In this document: in pieces, positions 44,601 through 51,736 of the stretch
Position numbering within the stretch: position 1 is the first letter of the stretch
Layout: every line of letters begins with the position of its first letter
From: Nocardioides sp. Root240
GTDB taxonomy: Bacteria; Actinomycetota; Actinomycetes; Propionibacteriales; Nocardioidaceae
Direction: 5' to 3'
DNA length: 51,736 nucleotides
Assembly (NCBI RefSeq): GCF_001428825.1
Contig: NZ_LMIT01000010.1
Coordinates: 39,581-91,316, forward strand
Position numbers and translations under genes: made by a program
Notes under the pieces: generated by a model
Told to the model about the DNA's origin: nothing
What the model saw: only the letters and a program-made list of their open reading frames with translations
The model's database searches: none

Positions 44601-45307
44601 ATCCCCGCGCCCGCCTCCGTCGCGCCCTGCTGGTCGGCGGCCTGCTGCCGGCCCTGCTCGTGCTGGGGTACGCCGTGAAGGTCGGCCTGATGCTGCAGCA
44701 CAACGCCGCGGGCCGCGACGCGTTCGAGCTCGGCGACTACGACGGTTCGGCCGCGGAGTTCTTCGACACCCGCGACCTGAACTGGTTCGAGCCGTGGATC
44801 GCGCCCTTCGACGAGGGCACCGGCTACCACGGCGACGGGCTCTACGACCGGGCGATCGAGTCCTACGAGGACGCCCTGGAGGACGTCCCACAGCGCGACG
44901 AGTGCACCGTGCGGATCAACCTCGCCCTCGCGCACGAGGCCGTCGGCGACCAGCGCCAGGCCGACGAGGACCTCGACGGAGCGATCGAGTCGTGGCAGGC
45001 CGGCATCGACGTCCTCGCGGCCGGCGAGTGCCCCACGGACTCCGGGCGCGGCAAGGAGCAGACCGACGACGCGGCCGCGGTCGACGGCCGCCTGCGCGAC
45101 AAGGTCCAGCAGGGCAAGCAGCAGCAGGACCAGACCGCGCCGCCGCAGCAGCAGTCCCCGCAGTCCGAGGGCGAGAAGCCCGAGGACGAGGGCGAGGACC
45201 CACGCCAGCAGCGGCTCGAGCGCAACAACGAACAGGGCCGCGACCGGCGCAAGGACGAGCAGCGGCTCTACGACGACCAGGACTACACGCGGCCCGAGTC
45301 GTGGTGA
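44597..45307 (+). CDS. TPR-like lipid- or membrane-anchored protein (BatC/E-like)
   Basis: A 236-residue protein with an N-terminal helix (about 12-30), then a tetratricopeptide-like region (about 35-145; NAAGRDAFELGDYDGSAAEF, YDRAIESYEDALEDVP, INLALAHEAVGD) and a long Gln/Glu/Pro-rich disordered tail. This matches the BatC/BatE role of a TPR scaffold at the end of Bat operons. GTG 44597 overlaps the VWA stop as GTGA. It converges on the coxG-like gene with a 6-base gap. Confidence 0.85.
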   Translation: MNPRARLRRALLVGGLLPALLVLGYAVKVGLMLQHNAAGRDAFELGDYDGSAAEFFDTRDLNWFEPWIAPFDEGTGYHGDGLYDRAIESYEDALEDVPQRDECTVRINLALAHEAVGDQRQADEDLDGAIESWQAGIDVLAAGECPTDSGRGKEQTDDAAAVDGRLRDKVQQGKQQQDQTAPPQQQSPQSEGEKPEDEGEDPRQQRLERNNEQGRDRRKDEQRLYDDQDYTRPESW

Positions 45308-45313
45308 GCGTGC

Positions 45314-46030
45314 CTACCTCCGGCACTTCCTCCGGAGAAGGGCGCGCAGGGTGAGCAGCGCGAGCACCGCCACGGCGACCTGCTTGCCGTAGCTCTTGAG
45401 CAGCACCGGCAGCACCGCCGAGCCCAGGTCGAGCGCGTCGTCCGCCTGCTTCGGGGGCGCCTGCGGGGCCGGACGGGACGGCGGAGGGCGGTCGTCACCA
45501 GCAGGATCGTCCGATCCGGCGGACGAGACGGACGATTCTGGTGGTGACGACTGGTCGGCGGGCCCGGCCTCGGCGGCGAGGCGCTGCTCGAGGCAGGCGA
45601 CGAACTGGCCGAGCAGCTTGTCGGAGACGTCCTGCATGACGCCCCGGCCGAACTGCGCGGGCTTGCCGGTGATGGCCAGGTCGGTCAGCACCTCCACCCT
45701 CGTGGAGCCGGCGTCGGCGGCCGCCATGGTCACGGTGACCTTGGCGCCCGCCGTGCCGTTGCCCCGCTTGTCGCGCCCCTTCGCGTCGACGACGAACCGG
45801 TGCGCGGCCTCGTCGCTCTCGGTGAAGGAGCCCGCGCCGGCGTACACGAGGGCGATCGGGCCGAGCTTGACCTTGCAGGTGCCCTCGAAGGTCGGGCGGC
45901 CGTCGGCGTCCTCGCCGACCGCGGTGACCTGGGCGCCGGGGAAGCACTCGGCGAGCGCGCCGATGTCCTGGAAGTGCGCCCAGGTCGCCTCGACCGACGT
46001 CGGGACGGTGAAGGAGTGGGTGAGGTCCAC
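45314..46030 (-). CDS. SRPBCC protein, CoxG-like membrane anchor
   Basis: A 238-residue protein. The N-terminal SRPBCC/CoxG domain (about 1-150) starts MDLTHSFTVPTSVEATWAHF and contains FPGAQVTAV and KVKLGPIALVYAGAG. A Ser/Pro-rich linker (about 155-195) leads to a C-terminal hydrophobic helix (about 215-232). In carboxydotrophs CoxG recruits CO dehydrogenase to the membrane, and this layout fits an anchor. GTG start, 7 bases after the FAD-subunit gene. Confidence 0.88.
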   Translation of the reverse strand: MDLTHSFTVPTSVEATWAHFQDIGALAECFPGAQVTAVGEDADGRPTFEGTCKVKLGPIALVYAGAGSFTESDEAAHRFVVDAKGRDKRGNGTAGAKVTVTMAAADAGSTRVEVLTDLAITGKPAQFGRGVMQDVSDKLLGQFVACLEQRLAAEAGPADQSSPPESSVSSAGSDDPAGDDRPPPSRPAPQAPPKQADDALDLGSAVLPVLLKSYGKQVAVAVLALLTLRALLRRKCRR

Positions 46031-46037
46031 GCGTGCC

Positions 46038-46895
46038 TCAGCCCCTGCCGGCCGCCGAGAGCACGGCGCGCCGGGTCAGGACCGTGGCGAGGTGGCGCCG
46101 GTAGTCGGCGTCGCCGTTGAGGTCGCTCGGCGGGTTCGTGCCCTCGGCCGCGAGGGCGGCGGCCGCGGCCACGCCCTCCTCGGTCGCGGGCTGCCCGACC
46201 AGCGCCTGCTCGGCCGCCTGCGCCCGCAGCGGCGTGGAGCCCATGTTGGTGAGCCCGATCCGCGCCTCGGCGATGGTGTCGCCGTCCATCCGCACCGTCG
46301 CCGCCACCGCCACGATCGGCCACTGGTGCGCGATCCGGACGAACTTCTCGTACGTCGCCCCCCAGCCGTCGTACTTCGGCACCTTCACCGCCGTCAGGAT
46401 CTCGTCGTCGGACAGGGCTGTCTCGAAGAGGTCGACGAAGAAGTCCTCGGCGCTGATCTCCCGGCTGCCACCCGGACCCTGCGCGACGAAGGTCGCGCCG
46501 AGGGCCCGCGCAGGCGCCCCGAGATCGCCTGCGGGGTCGGCGTGCGCGAGGGCGCCCCCGAAGGTGCCGCGGTGCCGGACCTGGGCGTCGGCGAGGTGCG
46601 TGATCGCCTTGCTGATCAGCAGGGCGTGCTCGTGCACGAGCGGGTCCTGGCCGACGTCGTGGTGGGTGGTCATCGCGCCGATGACGAGGTGGTCGCCCTC
46701 GTCACGGACGCCGCGGAGGCTGTCGATGCGTCCGAGGTCGATCACCCACTCGGGTGCGTTGAGGCGCATCCTCAGCACGGGCAGCAGGCTCTGCCCGCCC
46801 GCGATGATCTTGGCGTCGTCACCGTGCTCGGCGAGCGCGGCCAGCGCCTCCTCGACCGAGGTCGGGGCGACGTACTCGAAGGCTGCGGGGATCAC
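46038..46895 (-). CDS. Molybdenum hydroxylase FAD-binding subunit (CoxM-like)
   Basis: A 285-residue flavoprotein of the xanthine dehydrogenase/CO dehydrogenase medium-subunit family. FAD-binding motifs AGGQSLLPVLRMRL (about 32-45) and RGTFGGALAHADPAGDL (about 109-125) are intact, followed by a CO-dehydrogenase-type C-terminal domain. It passes electrons from the iron-sulfur subunit to an acceptor. GTG 46895 overlaps the large-subunit stop as GTGA. Confidence 0.93.
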   Translation of the reverse strand: MIPAAFEYVAPTSVEEALAALAEHGDDAKIIAGGQSLLPVLRMRLNAPEWVIDLGRIDSLRGVRDEGDHLVIGAMTTHHDVGQDPLVHEHALLISKAITHLADAQVRHRGTFGGALAHADPAGDLGAPARALGATFVAQGPGGSREISAEDFFVDLFETALSDDEILTAVKVPKYDGWGATYEKFVRIAHQWPIVAVAATVRMDGDTIAEARIGLTNMGSTPLRAQAAEQALVGQPATEEGVAAAAALAAEGTNPPSDLNGDADYRRHLATVLTRRAVLSAAGRG

Positions 46896-49348
46896 TGGAC
46901 CCCTCCTTCCGTCTCGTCGAAGTGGGGCATCGCCGCCTCCGTGGTCTCGCCGCCGGGCGAGCCCTCGTTGATCGCGCGCCACACGCGCTCGGGGGTGCAC
47001 GGCATCGCCACGTCGTGGACGCCGTACGGACGCAGCGCGTCGACGACCGCGTTCACCACGGCCGGCGTCGAGGCGATGGTGCCGGCCTCGCCGACGCCCT
47101 TCGTCCCGAGCGAGTTCGTCGTCGAGGGCGAGGTGGTGTGGTCGATCTCGAAGCTGATCGTGTCGGCCGCCGTCGGCAGCAGGTAGTCGACGAAGGAGCC
47201 CGTGACCAAGGTGCCGTTCTCGTCGTACACGGCCTCCTCCCACAGCGCCTGGGCGATGCCCTGCACCAGGCCGCCGTGCACCTGCCCCGCGACGATGAGC
47301 GGGTTGATGACCACACCGATGTCGTCGCAGCAGACGTACTTGCGCAGCTTCACCTGTCCGGTCTCGGTGTCGACCTCGACGGCGCACAGGTGCGTGCCGT
47401 GCGGGTAGTTGAAGTTGACGGGGTCGTACGTCGCCTCGGAGTCGAGCGAGGGCTCCATCCCGTCGGGGAGGTTGTGCGCGGCGAAGACGGCCGTGGCGAT
47501 CTCCTGGATCGCCATCCCCTGGTCGGTCCCCTTGACGGTGAACCGGCCGCCGCTGAACTCGAGGTCGTCGGCGGCCGCCTCGAGCAGGTGGGCCGCGACC
47601 GGCCGTGCCTTGTCGATGACCTTGTCGAGGGCCCGCACCAGGGCCTCACCGCCGACGACCAGACTGCGGGACCCGTAGGTGTCCAGGCCCTTGTGGGAGA
47701 TCTGCGTGTCTCCGTGCAGGACCTCTACGTCCTCGAACGGGACGCCGAGCCGGTCGGCCGCGATCTGGCTGAACGCCGTCTCGTGGCCCTGCCCGTGGGC
47801 GGACGCCCCCGTCACGACCTCGACCTTGCCGGTGGCGAGCATCCGGACCTCGGCGTGCTCCCATCCGCCGGCACCGTAGTTGAGGCTGCCGAGGACGCGG
47901 GACGGCGCGAGGCCGCACATCTCGGTGAAGGTCGAGACGCCCAGGCCGAGCTGGACCTTGTCGCCCCGGGCGCGGCGCTCGGCCTGCTCGGCGCGCAGGG
48001 CGTCGTACCCGAACATCTCCTTGGCGCGCGCGGTGGCCGCCTCGTAGTTGCCCGAGTCGTACTCGAGGCCGGCGACCGTGGTGAACGGGAACTCCTCGTG
48101 GGTGATCCAGTTCAGCTCCCGGACCTCGAGCGGGTCCTTCCCCAGCTCGTTGGCCAGCTCGTCCATCAGCCGCTCGATGGCGAAGGTCGCCTCGGGCCGG
48201 CCGGCGCCGCGGTAGGCGTCGGTCCAGGTCTTGTTGGTGAGCACGTTGGTGGTCTGGAACTGGTAGGCCGGGAACTTGTAGATCGCGTTGAACATGAACG
48301 CCCCGAGCACCGGCACGCCGCCGCCGACGATCGCGACGTAGGCACCGAGGTCGGCGAGCAGGTCGACCTTGAGGCCGGTGACCCGGCCCTCCTTCGTCGC
48401 CGCGAGGGTGAGCCGCTGCCACTGGTCGCGGCCGTGGTGCGCGGTGAGGAGGGACTCGCTGCGCGTCTCGGTGAACTTCACCGGCTTGCCGAGCCGGCGC
48501 GCCACCGCGAAGGTGATCATCTCCTCCGGTGTCTGCTGCAGCTTGCCGCCGAAGCCGCCGCCGACGTCGGGCGCGATCACCCGGATCTTGGACTCGGGTA
48601 CGCCGGTCGTGGCCGCCATCGCGAAGCGCAGGATGTGGGGTACCTGGGTCGCCGACCAGACCGTGATCTGCTCGCCGGTCGGGTCCACGACGGTGCTGCG
48701 CGGCTCCATGAACGCCGGGATCAACCGCTGCTGGCGGTACTCCCGCTCGATCACGATGCCGTTCTCACGGGCCTCCGCGATCGCCTGCTCGACGTCGCCG
48801 CCCGTCCCGGCCTCCGCCGAGTCGAAGCGCCAGACCGCGCTGACGTTGGTGCCGAGATCGGGGTGCGCGATCGCTCCCCCGTTCTCGTGCGCCGCCGCGG
48901 CCTCCTTGAGGTCGAGCGCGGCCGGCAGCTCCTCGTAGTCGACCTCCACGAGCTCGGCGGCGTCGCGCGCCGCGGCCGCGGACCGGGCCACGACGACCGC
49001 GACCGTCTCGCCCGCGAAGGCCACCCGGTCGATCGGCATCGGCAGGTGCGCCGGCGTGACCTGGTCGGTCACCACGGGCCAGGCGTTGATGCACGCGCCC
49101 TGGCCCTCGCCGAGGTCGGCGCCGGTGTAGACGGCGACCACGTTGGTCGCGGCCTTCGCGGCGGCCGTGTCGATGTTCGTGATGCGGGCGTGCGGGAACG
49201 GGCTGCGCACCATCGCGAGGTGCAGCATCCCCGGCAACGTGATGTTGTCGGTCCAGCGCGTGCGGCCGGTGATCAGCCGCTGGTCCTCCTTGCGCCGGCG
49301 GTCCCGCCCGATCTCCTGCTGGGCCGCGGGCTCCTGGGTGGCGGTCAT
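46892..49348 (-). CDS. Molybdopterin-binding large subunit, form II CoxL-like
   Basis: An 818-residue xanthine-oxidase-family catalytic subunit. GGGFGGK (263-269) and the C-terminal GVGEAGT with the active-site Glu are present. The active-site loop is AYRGAGR (378-384), the form II signature; form I, proven CO dehydrogenases carry AYxCSFR with the Cys that binds copper. So the substrate is unknown: CO at low affinity, an aldehyde or an N-heterocycle are all possible. ATG 49348 overlaps the small-subunit stop as ATGA. Confidence 0.94.
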   Translation of the reverse strand: MTATQEPAAQQEIGRDRRRKEDQRLITGRTRWTDNITLPGMLHLAMVRSPFPHARITNIDTAAAKAATNVVAVYTGADLGEGQGACINAWPVVTDQVTPAHLPMPIDRVAFAGETVAVVVARSAAAARDAAELVEVDYEELPAALDLKEAAAAHENGGAIAHPDLGTNVSAVWRFDSAEAGTGGDVEQAIAEARENGIVIEREYRQQRLIPAFMEPRSTVVDPTGEQITVWSATQVPHILRFAMAATTGVPESKIRVIAPDVGGGFGGKLQQTPEEMITFAVARRLGKPVKFTETRSESLLTAHHGRDQWQRLTLAATKEGRVTGLKVDLLADLGAYVAIVGGGVPVLGAFMFNAIYKFPAYQFQTTNVLTNKTWTDAYRGAGRPEATFAIERLMDELANELGKDPLEVRELNWITHEEFPFTTVAGLEYDSGNYEAATARAKEMFGYDALRAEQAERRARGDKVQLGLGVSTFTEMCGLAPSRVLGSLNYGAGGWEHAEVRMLATGKVEVVTGASAHGQGHETAFSQIAADRLGVPFEDVEVLHGDTQISHKGLDTYGSRSLVVGGEALVRALDKVIDKARPVAAHLLEAAADDLEFSGGRFTVKGTDQGMAIQEIATAVFAAHNLPDGMEPSLDSEATYDPVNFNYPHGTHLCAVEVDTETGQVKLRKYVCCDDIGVVINPLIVAGQVHGGLVQGIAQALWEEAVYDENGTLVTGSFVDYLLPTAADTISFEIDHTTSPSTTNSLGTKGVGEAGTIASTPAVVNAVVDALRPYGVHDVAMPCTPERVWRAINEGSPGGETTEAAMPHFDETEGGVQ

Positions 49349-49836
49349 GCGGACGCCCCCTCCGTCGTACCGGTGGTCGTGCCGGCTGCGTGCTGAACGG
49401 CACGCACGATGTTGTGGTAGCCGGTGCACCGGCACAGGTTGCCCTCGAGGCCGAGCCGGATGGCCTCCTCGGACGGACTGGGGTTCTCGTTGAGGAGGTC
49501 GACGGCCTGCATGACCATGCCCGGCGTGCAGTACCCGCACTGCAGCCCGTGGCACTCACGGAAGGCCTCCTGCACCGGGTGCAGGCTGCCGTCCTCGCCG
49601 GCCAGGCCCTCGATCGTGGTGACCTCGGCGCCGTCCACCTGCACCGCCAGCACGTTGCAGGACTTCACGCTGCGACCGTTGAGGTGGACCGTGCACGCGC
49701 CGCAGTTGCTGGTGTCGCAACCGACGACGGTGCCGGTCTTGCCGAGCTGCTCGCGCAGGTACTGGACGAGCAACGTGCGAGGTTCGACGTCGTCGGTCAC
49801 CTGCTGACCGTCGACGGAGAGGCTGATCCGGGCCAT
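49345..49836 (-). CDS. Molybdenum hydroxylase 2Fe-2S subunit (CoxS-like)
   Basis: A 163-residue electron-transfer subunit with two [2Fe-2S] clusters: the plant-type set Cys40, Cys45, Cys48, Cys60 and the helical set Cys100, Cys103, Cys135, Cys137 ([14 protein letters not shown]). First gene of the S-L-M-G operon. ATG 49836 is preceded by CAGGGAG. No maturation genes (coxD, coxE, coxF or mocA type) are inside the operon. Confidence 0.96.
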   Translation of the reverse strand: MARISLSVDGQQVTDDVEPRTLLVQYLREQLGKTGTVVGCDTSNCGACTVHLNGRSVKSCNVLAVQVDGAEVTTIEGLAGEDGSLHPVQEAFRECHGLQCGYCTPGMVMQAVDLLNENPSPSEEAIRLGLEGNLCRCTGYHNIVRAVQHAAGTTTGTTEGASA

Positions 49837-49861
49837 GACGCTCCCTGGGGCTGAGGGGACC

Positions 49862-49877
49862 TGTGACCTGGCTCACG
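49862..49877. promoter_or_regulatory. CRP-like site upstream of the molybdenum hydroxylase operon
   Basis: TGTGACCTGGCTCACG matches TGTGA-N6-TCACA except for the last base. It overlaps a minus-strand TAGCGT (49880-49875), a -10 candidate for the coxS-like gene, and lies in the 142-base divergent region to the + strand lipoprotein gene. Confidence 0.5.
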
Positions 49878-49978
49878 CTAGGGAGGGAAGGTTGGCGGAT
49901 GGTTGCGCGCGGGTCGGAGGTCCCGATTGTCGGCGTTCGGGTCCGGGCGGGGGTGGTCGGCGGCTACGGTCGGCGGCC

Positions 49979-51037
49979 ATGAGGTGGTCTCGGGTCCTGC
50001 CGGTGCTGGCGGTCGTCGTGGCGGGCCTGACGGCGTGCGACGACGGACAAAAGGCCGACCCGGAGCCGTCGTCGAACGCCACCGCGGGCGAAAGCGACCT
50101 GCGTCCGCTGGGTGAGCCGATCGATGTCGGCGGGCTCCGGGTCCGGGTGACCGTCAAGGAGGTCGGCAGCGACAAGGACGGACCCTGGGTCACCACGACG
50201 ATGCGGGTCAAGAACGTCGGTCAGAAACGCATCGCCCTCCCGATGCTCGGCCTGGACTGTGCGGAGCCGATGACCAGCGGCTACGCGACGGGCCCCTCCT
50301 CACTCATCGCCCCGGGTCGGTCGAAGACGGTCGAGGTCCCGCTGTACGTCCGGGGAATGAGCGACGACTACTACGCCCCCGTCCAGCCGTGCGGAGCCTC
50401 AGGATCGATCTCAATGCTGGTGTCGTCGGGCCAGCCGGACTACACGATGTCCGAGTCCGACGGCTGGCGACTCGACCCGGACAGCCTTTCCGACCTCAAC
50501 GCTCTGCTTCCCTTCACCCCTCCCGGCGGCGAGCCGAAGGACCCCGACCGCCCGTACGCGTGGACGGAGGGCGAGTACGCGCCCGAGGCCTACCAGGTTG
50601 TCTCCATCCCCGGCATGACCTACGAGCAGGCCATCCGCATTCTCGATCCGGTCCGCGGCTCGCCGACGTGGGACGACTACGACCGCGTGATCGTGGCCGA
50701 GCACGAGCGCGGCGTCGTGCTGTTCACCTACGGATATCTTCCCGACCGGTACGTCCGCGCGCTGAGCCGCGAGGGCGTGGCAGCCTCGTTCGCCAGCAGC
50801 ATCAACGCCGACACGCACATCCTCGTCGCGCGGAGAGGAAGGGTGGTCCGCAGCTTCGAACCGATGCTGGGACAGGACTTCAAGAAGTCGAAGCCTCTGC
50901 CGGAGGAGAAGGGCCTCGACCTCGAGTACGACACGTGGCCCGCGTCATGGACGCTTCTCGAGCGGATCACGGGGATCCACATCACCGAGGAGTGGTTGCT
51001 CGGGGCGGACCACCCGGGGTTCCGGCTGCGCGACTGA
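49979..51037 (+). CDS. Lipoprotein with DUF6461-like C-terminal domain
   Basis: A 352-residue predicted lipoprotein: signal peptide (1-19) with lipobox LTAC (Cys20), a beta-sandwich-like middle (about 45-140, VRVTVKEVG, TTTMRVKNVG) resembling telokin/DUF4352-type folds, and a C-terminal part (about 205-352) whose RSFEPM, LLERITGIHITEEWLLGAD segments resemble DUF6461 proteins. The combination on one secreted chain looks unusual. A TACGGT box lies 8 bases before the ATG. The last 56 bases overlap the convergent gene. Confidence 0.8.
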   Translation: MRWSRVLPVLAVVVAGLTACDDGQKADPEPSSNATAGESDLRPLGEPIDVGGLRVRVTVKEVGSDKDGPWVTTTMRVKNVGQKRIALPMLGLDCAEPMTSGYATGPSSLIAPGRSKTVEVPLYVRGMSDDYYAPVQPCGASGSISMLVSSGQPDYTMSESDGWRLDPDSLSDLNALLPFTPPGGEPKDPDRPYAWTEGEYAPEAYQVVSIPGMTYEQAIRILDPVRGSPTWDDYDRVIVAEHERGVVLFTYGYLPDRYVRALSREGVAASFASSINADTHILVARRGRVVRSFEPMLGQDFKKSKPLPEEKGLDLEYDTWPASWTLLERITGIHITEEWLLGADHPGFRLRD

Positions 51038-51443
51038 CCGGGATCAGTCGGCGGGCCGGAGCCCGGGGCTCCGGAAACCGTCCATGGGTGAGGTCGTGCT
51101 CCGCGAACGCGATCCACCACCCGTCCGGGTCGGCCTGCACCAGGCGGGTGCCGTCGATCCACTCCAGCTGCCACCGCTGTCCCGGACGACCGCGTCCGAC
51201 GGCATGAGCATCCCAACCGGACGCGAGGACGATCGGCCGCCCACCGATCTCGGGCATCCTCGTGTCGTCCAGGCTGGCCGTCTCCTCCCACTGGCCGGCG
51301 TCGAAGCGGAAGAAGCTCAACTCGATCTCCCGACCGTCACCGTTCAGGTCGTCGAAGCGTGCCGCGAAGGAGCCATCCACGATGACGGTGCGGACGACAC
51401 CGAACCTGGGGACGCTCGAGATCCACAGCTGGTCGGCGGTCAC
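50982..51443 (-). CDS. Hypothetical protein, convergent overlap with lipoprotein gene
   Basis: A 153-residue protein I do not recognise. It is rich in Trp, Asp and Arg (VDGSFAARFDDLNGDGREIE, WQLEWIDGTRLVQADPDGWW). No signal peptide or membrane segment. GTG start fixed by TAGGAT-N6-GTG upstream, a strong argument that it is real. The last ~18 codons run antisense to the lipoprotein gene and are Pro/Arg-rich, as if the stop had been lost by drift. Confidence 0.65.
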   Translation of the reverse strand: MTADQLWISSVPRFGVVRTVIVDGSFAARFDDLNGDGREIELSFFRFDAGQWEETASLDDTRMPEIGGRPIVLASGWDAHAVGRGRPGQRWQLEWIDGTRLVQADPDGWWIAFAEHDLTHGRFPEPRAPARRLIPVSRAAGTPGGPPRATTPR

Positions 51444-51449
51444 GGGACG

Positions 51450-51455
51450 ATCCTA
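51450..51455 (-). promoter_or_regulatory. Leaderless-type -10 box of the hypothetical gene
   Basis: Minus-strand TAGGAT, six bases (CGTCCC), then GTG at 51443. Confidence 0.55.
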
Positions 51456-51473
51456 GGCAGGACATGCCGCTGG

Positions 51474-51492
51474 CCCCGCCGGATGGGCGGGG
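51474..51492. terminator. Hairpin downstream of the HNH gene
   Basis: CCCCGCC-GGATG-GGCGGGG forms a perfect 7-bp stem with a 5-base loop, 15 bases after the HNH stop on the minus strand. No T-run. Confidence 0.45.
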
Positions 51493-51507
51493 TGCGGGGC
51501 TCGGTCG

Positions 51508-51736
51508 CTATCGGTCGGGGCCGACGGTGAAGATCAGGCCGGTCGGGCTCGTCCACTCGTACTGGCCGGGGCTGGTGATCACGTAGTCCCACGCGGAATG
51601 CGTCTTGGCCCTGTGGTGCCGGCGGCAGAGGGGGACGAGGTTGCACGGACACGTCGGCCCGCCCTTGTTGTGCGGGGTGGCGTGGTCGAGGTCGCAGCGC
51701 TTCGCTGGGCGGGTGCAGTGGGGGAAGCGGCAGGTG
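51508..51736 (-). CDS. HNH endonuclease, C-terminal fragment (window edge)
   Basis: A 75-residue C-terminal portion running off the right edge, in a frame whose first full codon ends at 51735. It reads TCRFPHCTRPAKRCDLDHAT, then NLVPLCRRHHRAKT, the HNH nuclease core with paired CxxC/CxxxxC zinc-type cysteines. This is the C-terminus of actinobacterial DUF222 (13E12-repeat) HNH proteins, which are dispersed in multiple copies in many genomes and likely mobile. Stop TAG at 51510-51508. Confidence 0.85.
   Translation of the reverse strand, partial: TCRFPHCTRPAKRCDLDHATPHNKGGPTCPCNLVPLCRRHHRAKTHSAWDYVITSPGQYEWTSPTGLIFTVGPDR

Noticed and set aside
46922..49396. 824-codon + strand open frame opposite the large molybdenum hydroxylase subunit
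   Set aside because: Shadow of the coxL-like gene; no recognisable motif and composition typical of antisense frames.
46892..49836. Calling the operon an aerobic CO dehydrogenase (form I)
   Set aside because: The large subunit has AYRGAGR rather than AYxCSFR, so CO oxidation cannot be assumed.
1..51736. CRISPR arrays, tRNA or rRNA genes, complete insertion sequences
   Set aside because: No regularly spaced repeats, no cloverleaf or rRNA core sequences and no transposase were seen; only the truncated HNH gene suggests mobility.

Overview
The window comes from a high-GC actinobacterium. By gene content and order (S10/spc/alpha ribosomal clusters, MsiK-type sugar ABC import, DUF4129-DUF4350-MoxR-DUF58-SpoIIM-RDD cassette, many TANNNT-N6-start leaderless promoters, a DUF222/13E12-type HNH gene at the edge) I infer a member of the Nocardioidaceae, probably Nocardioides-like. 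That placement is an inference from content, not a database match.

1-9.8 kb is an amino-sugar (GlcNAc / chito-oligosaccharide) regulon. A leftward operon runs ROK repressor -> lipoprotein binding protein -> two permeases -> cytoplasmic GH3 beta-N-acetylhexosaminidase -> ROK kinase -> nagA -> nagB, with stop/start overlaps throughout its distal half. The transport ATPase (MsiK/UgpC type) is transcribed divergently. The shared intergenic region holds an imperfect palindrome between candidate -35 and -10 boxes and a CRP-like site. 9.8-12.3 kb holds a small membrane protein, a YciO-type YrdC protein, ispH and a second small membrane protein. An 88-bp near-perfect inverted repeat and a strong terminator then separate this part from the ribosomal genes.

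12.4-32.6 kb is a contiguous leftward ribosomal supercluster, in transcription order rpsJ-rplC-rplD-rplW-rplB-rpsS-rplV-rpsC-rplP-rpmC-rpsQ-rplN-rplX-rplE-rpsN(Z)-rpsH-rplF-rplR-rpsE-rpmD-rplO-secY-adk-map, then infA-rpmJ-rpsM-rpsK-rpsD-rpoA-rplQ. Between map and infA sits a 3.8-kb interruption: an isochorismate synthase with its own leaderless promoter, a TerC membrane protein preceded by what reads as a yybP-ykoY manganese riboswitch, and an LLM flavin oxidoreductase.

32.9-45.3 kb carries two MoxR-DUF58 modules on the + strand. The first is membrane protein-DUF4129-DUF4350-MoxR-DUF58, followed by convergent SpoIIM and divergent RDD. The second is a Bat-like operon: MoxR-DUF58-TM protein-VWA-VWA-TPR. 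Tail-to-tail with the second lies a molybdenum hydroxylase operon (45.3-49.8 kb, coxS-coxL-coxM-coxG order) whose large subunit has the form II AYRGAGR motif rather than the canonical CO-dehydrogenase loop. MoxR and VWA proteins mature such enzymes in other bacteria, so the juxtaposition may be functional. The right end holds a lipoprotein with a DUF6461-like tail, a convergent unknown gene that overlaps it, and a truncated HNH endonuclease gene.
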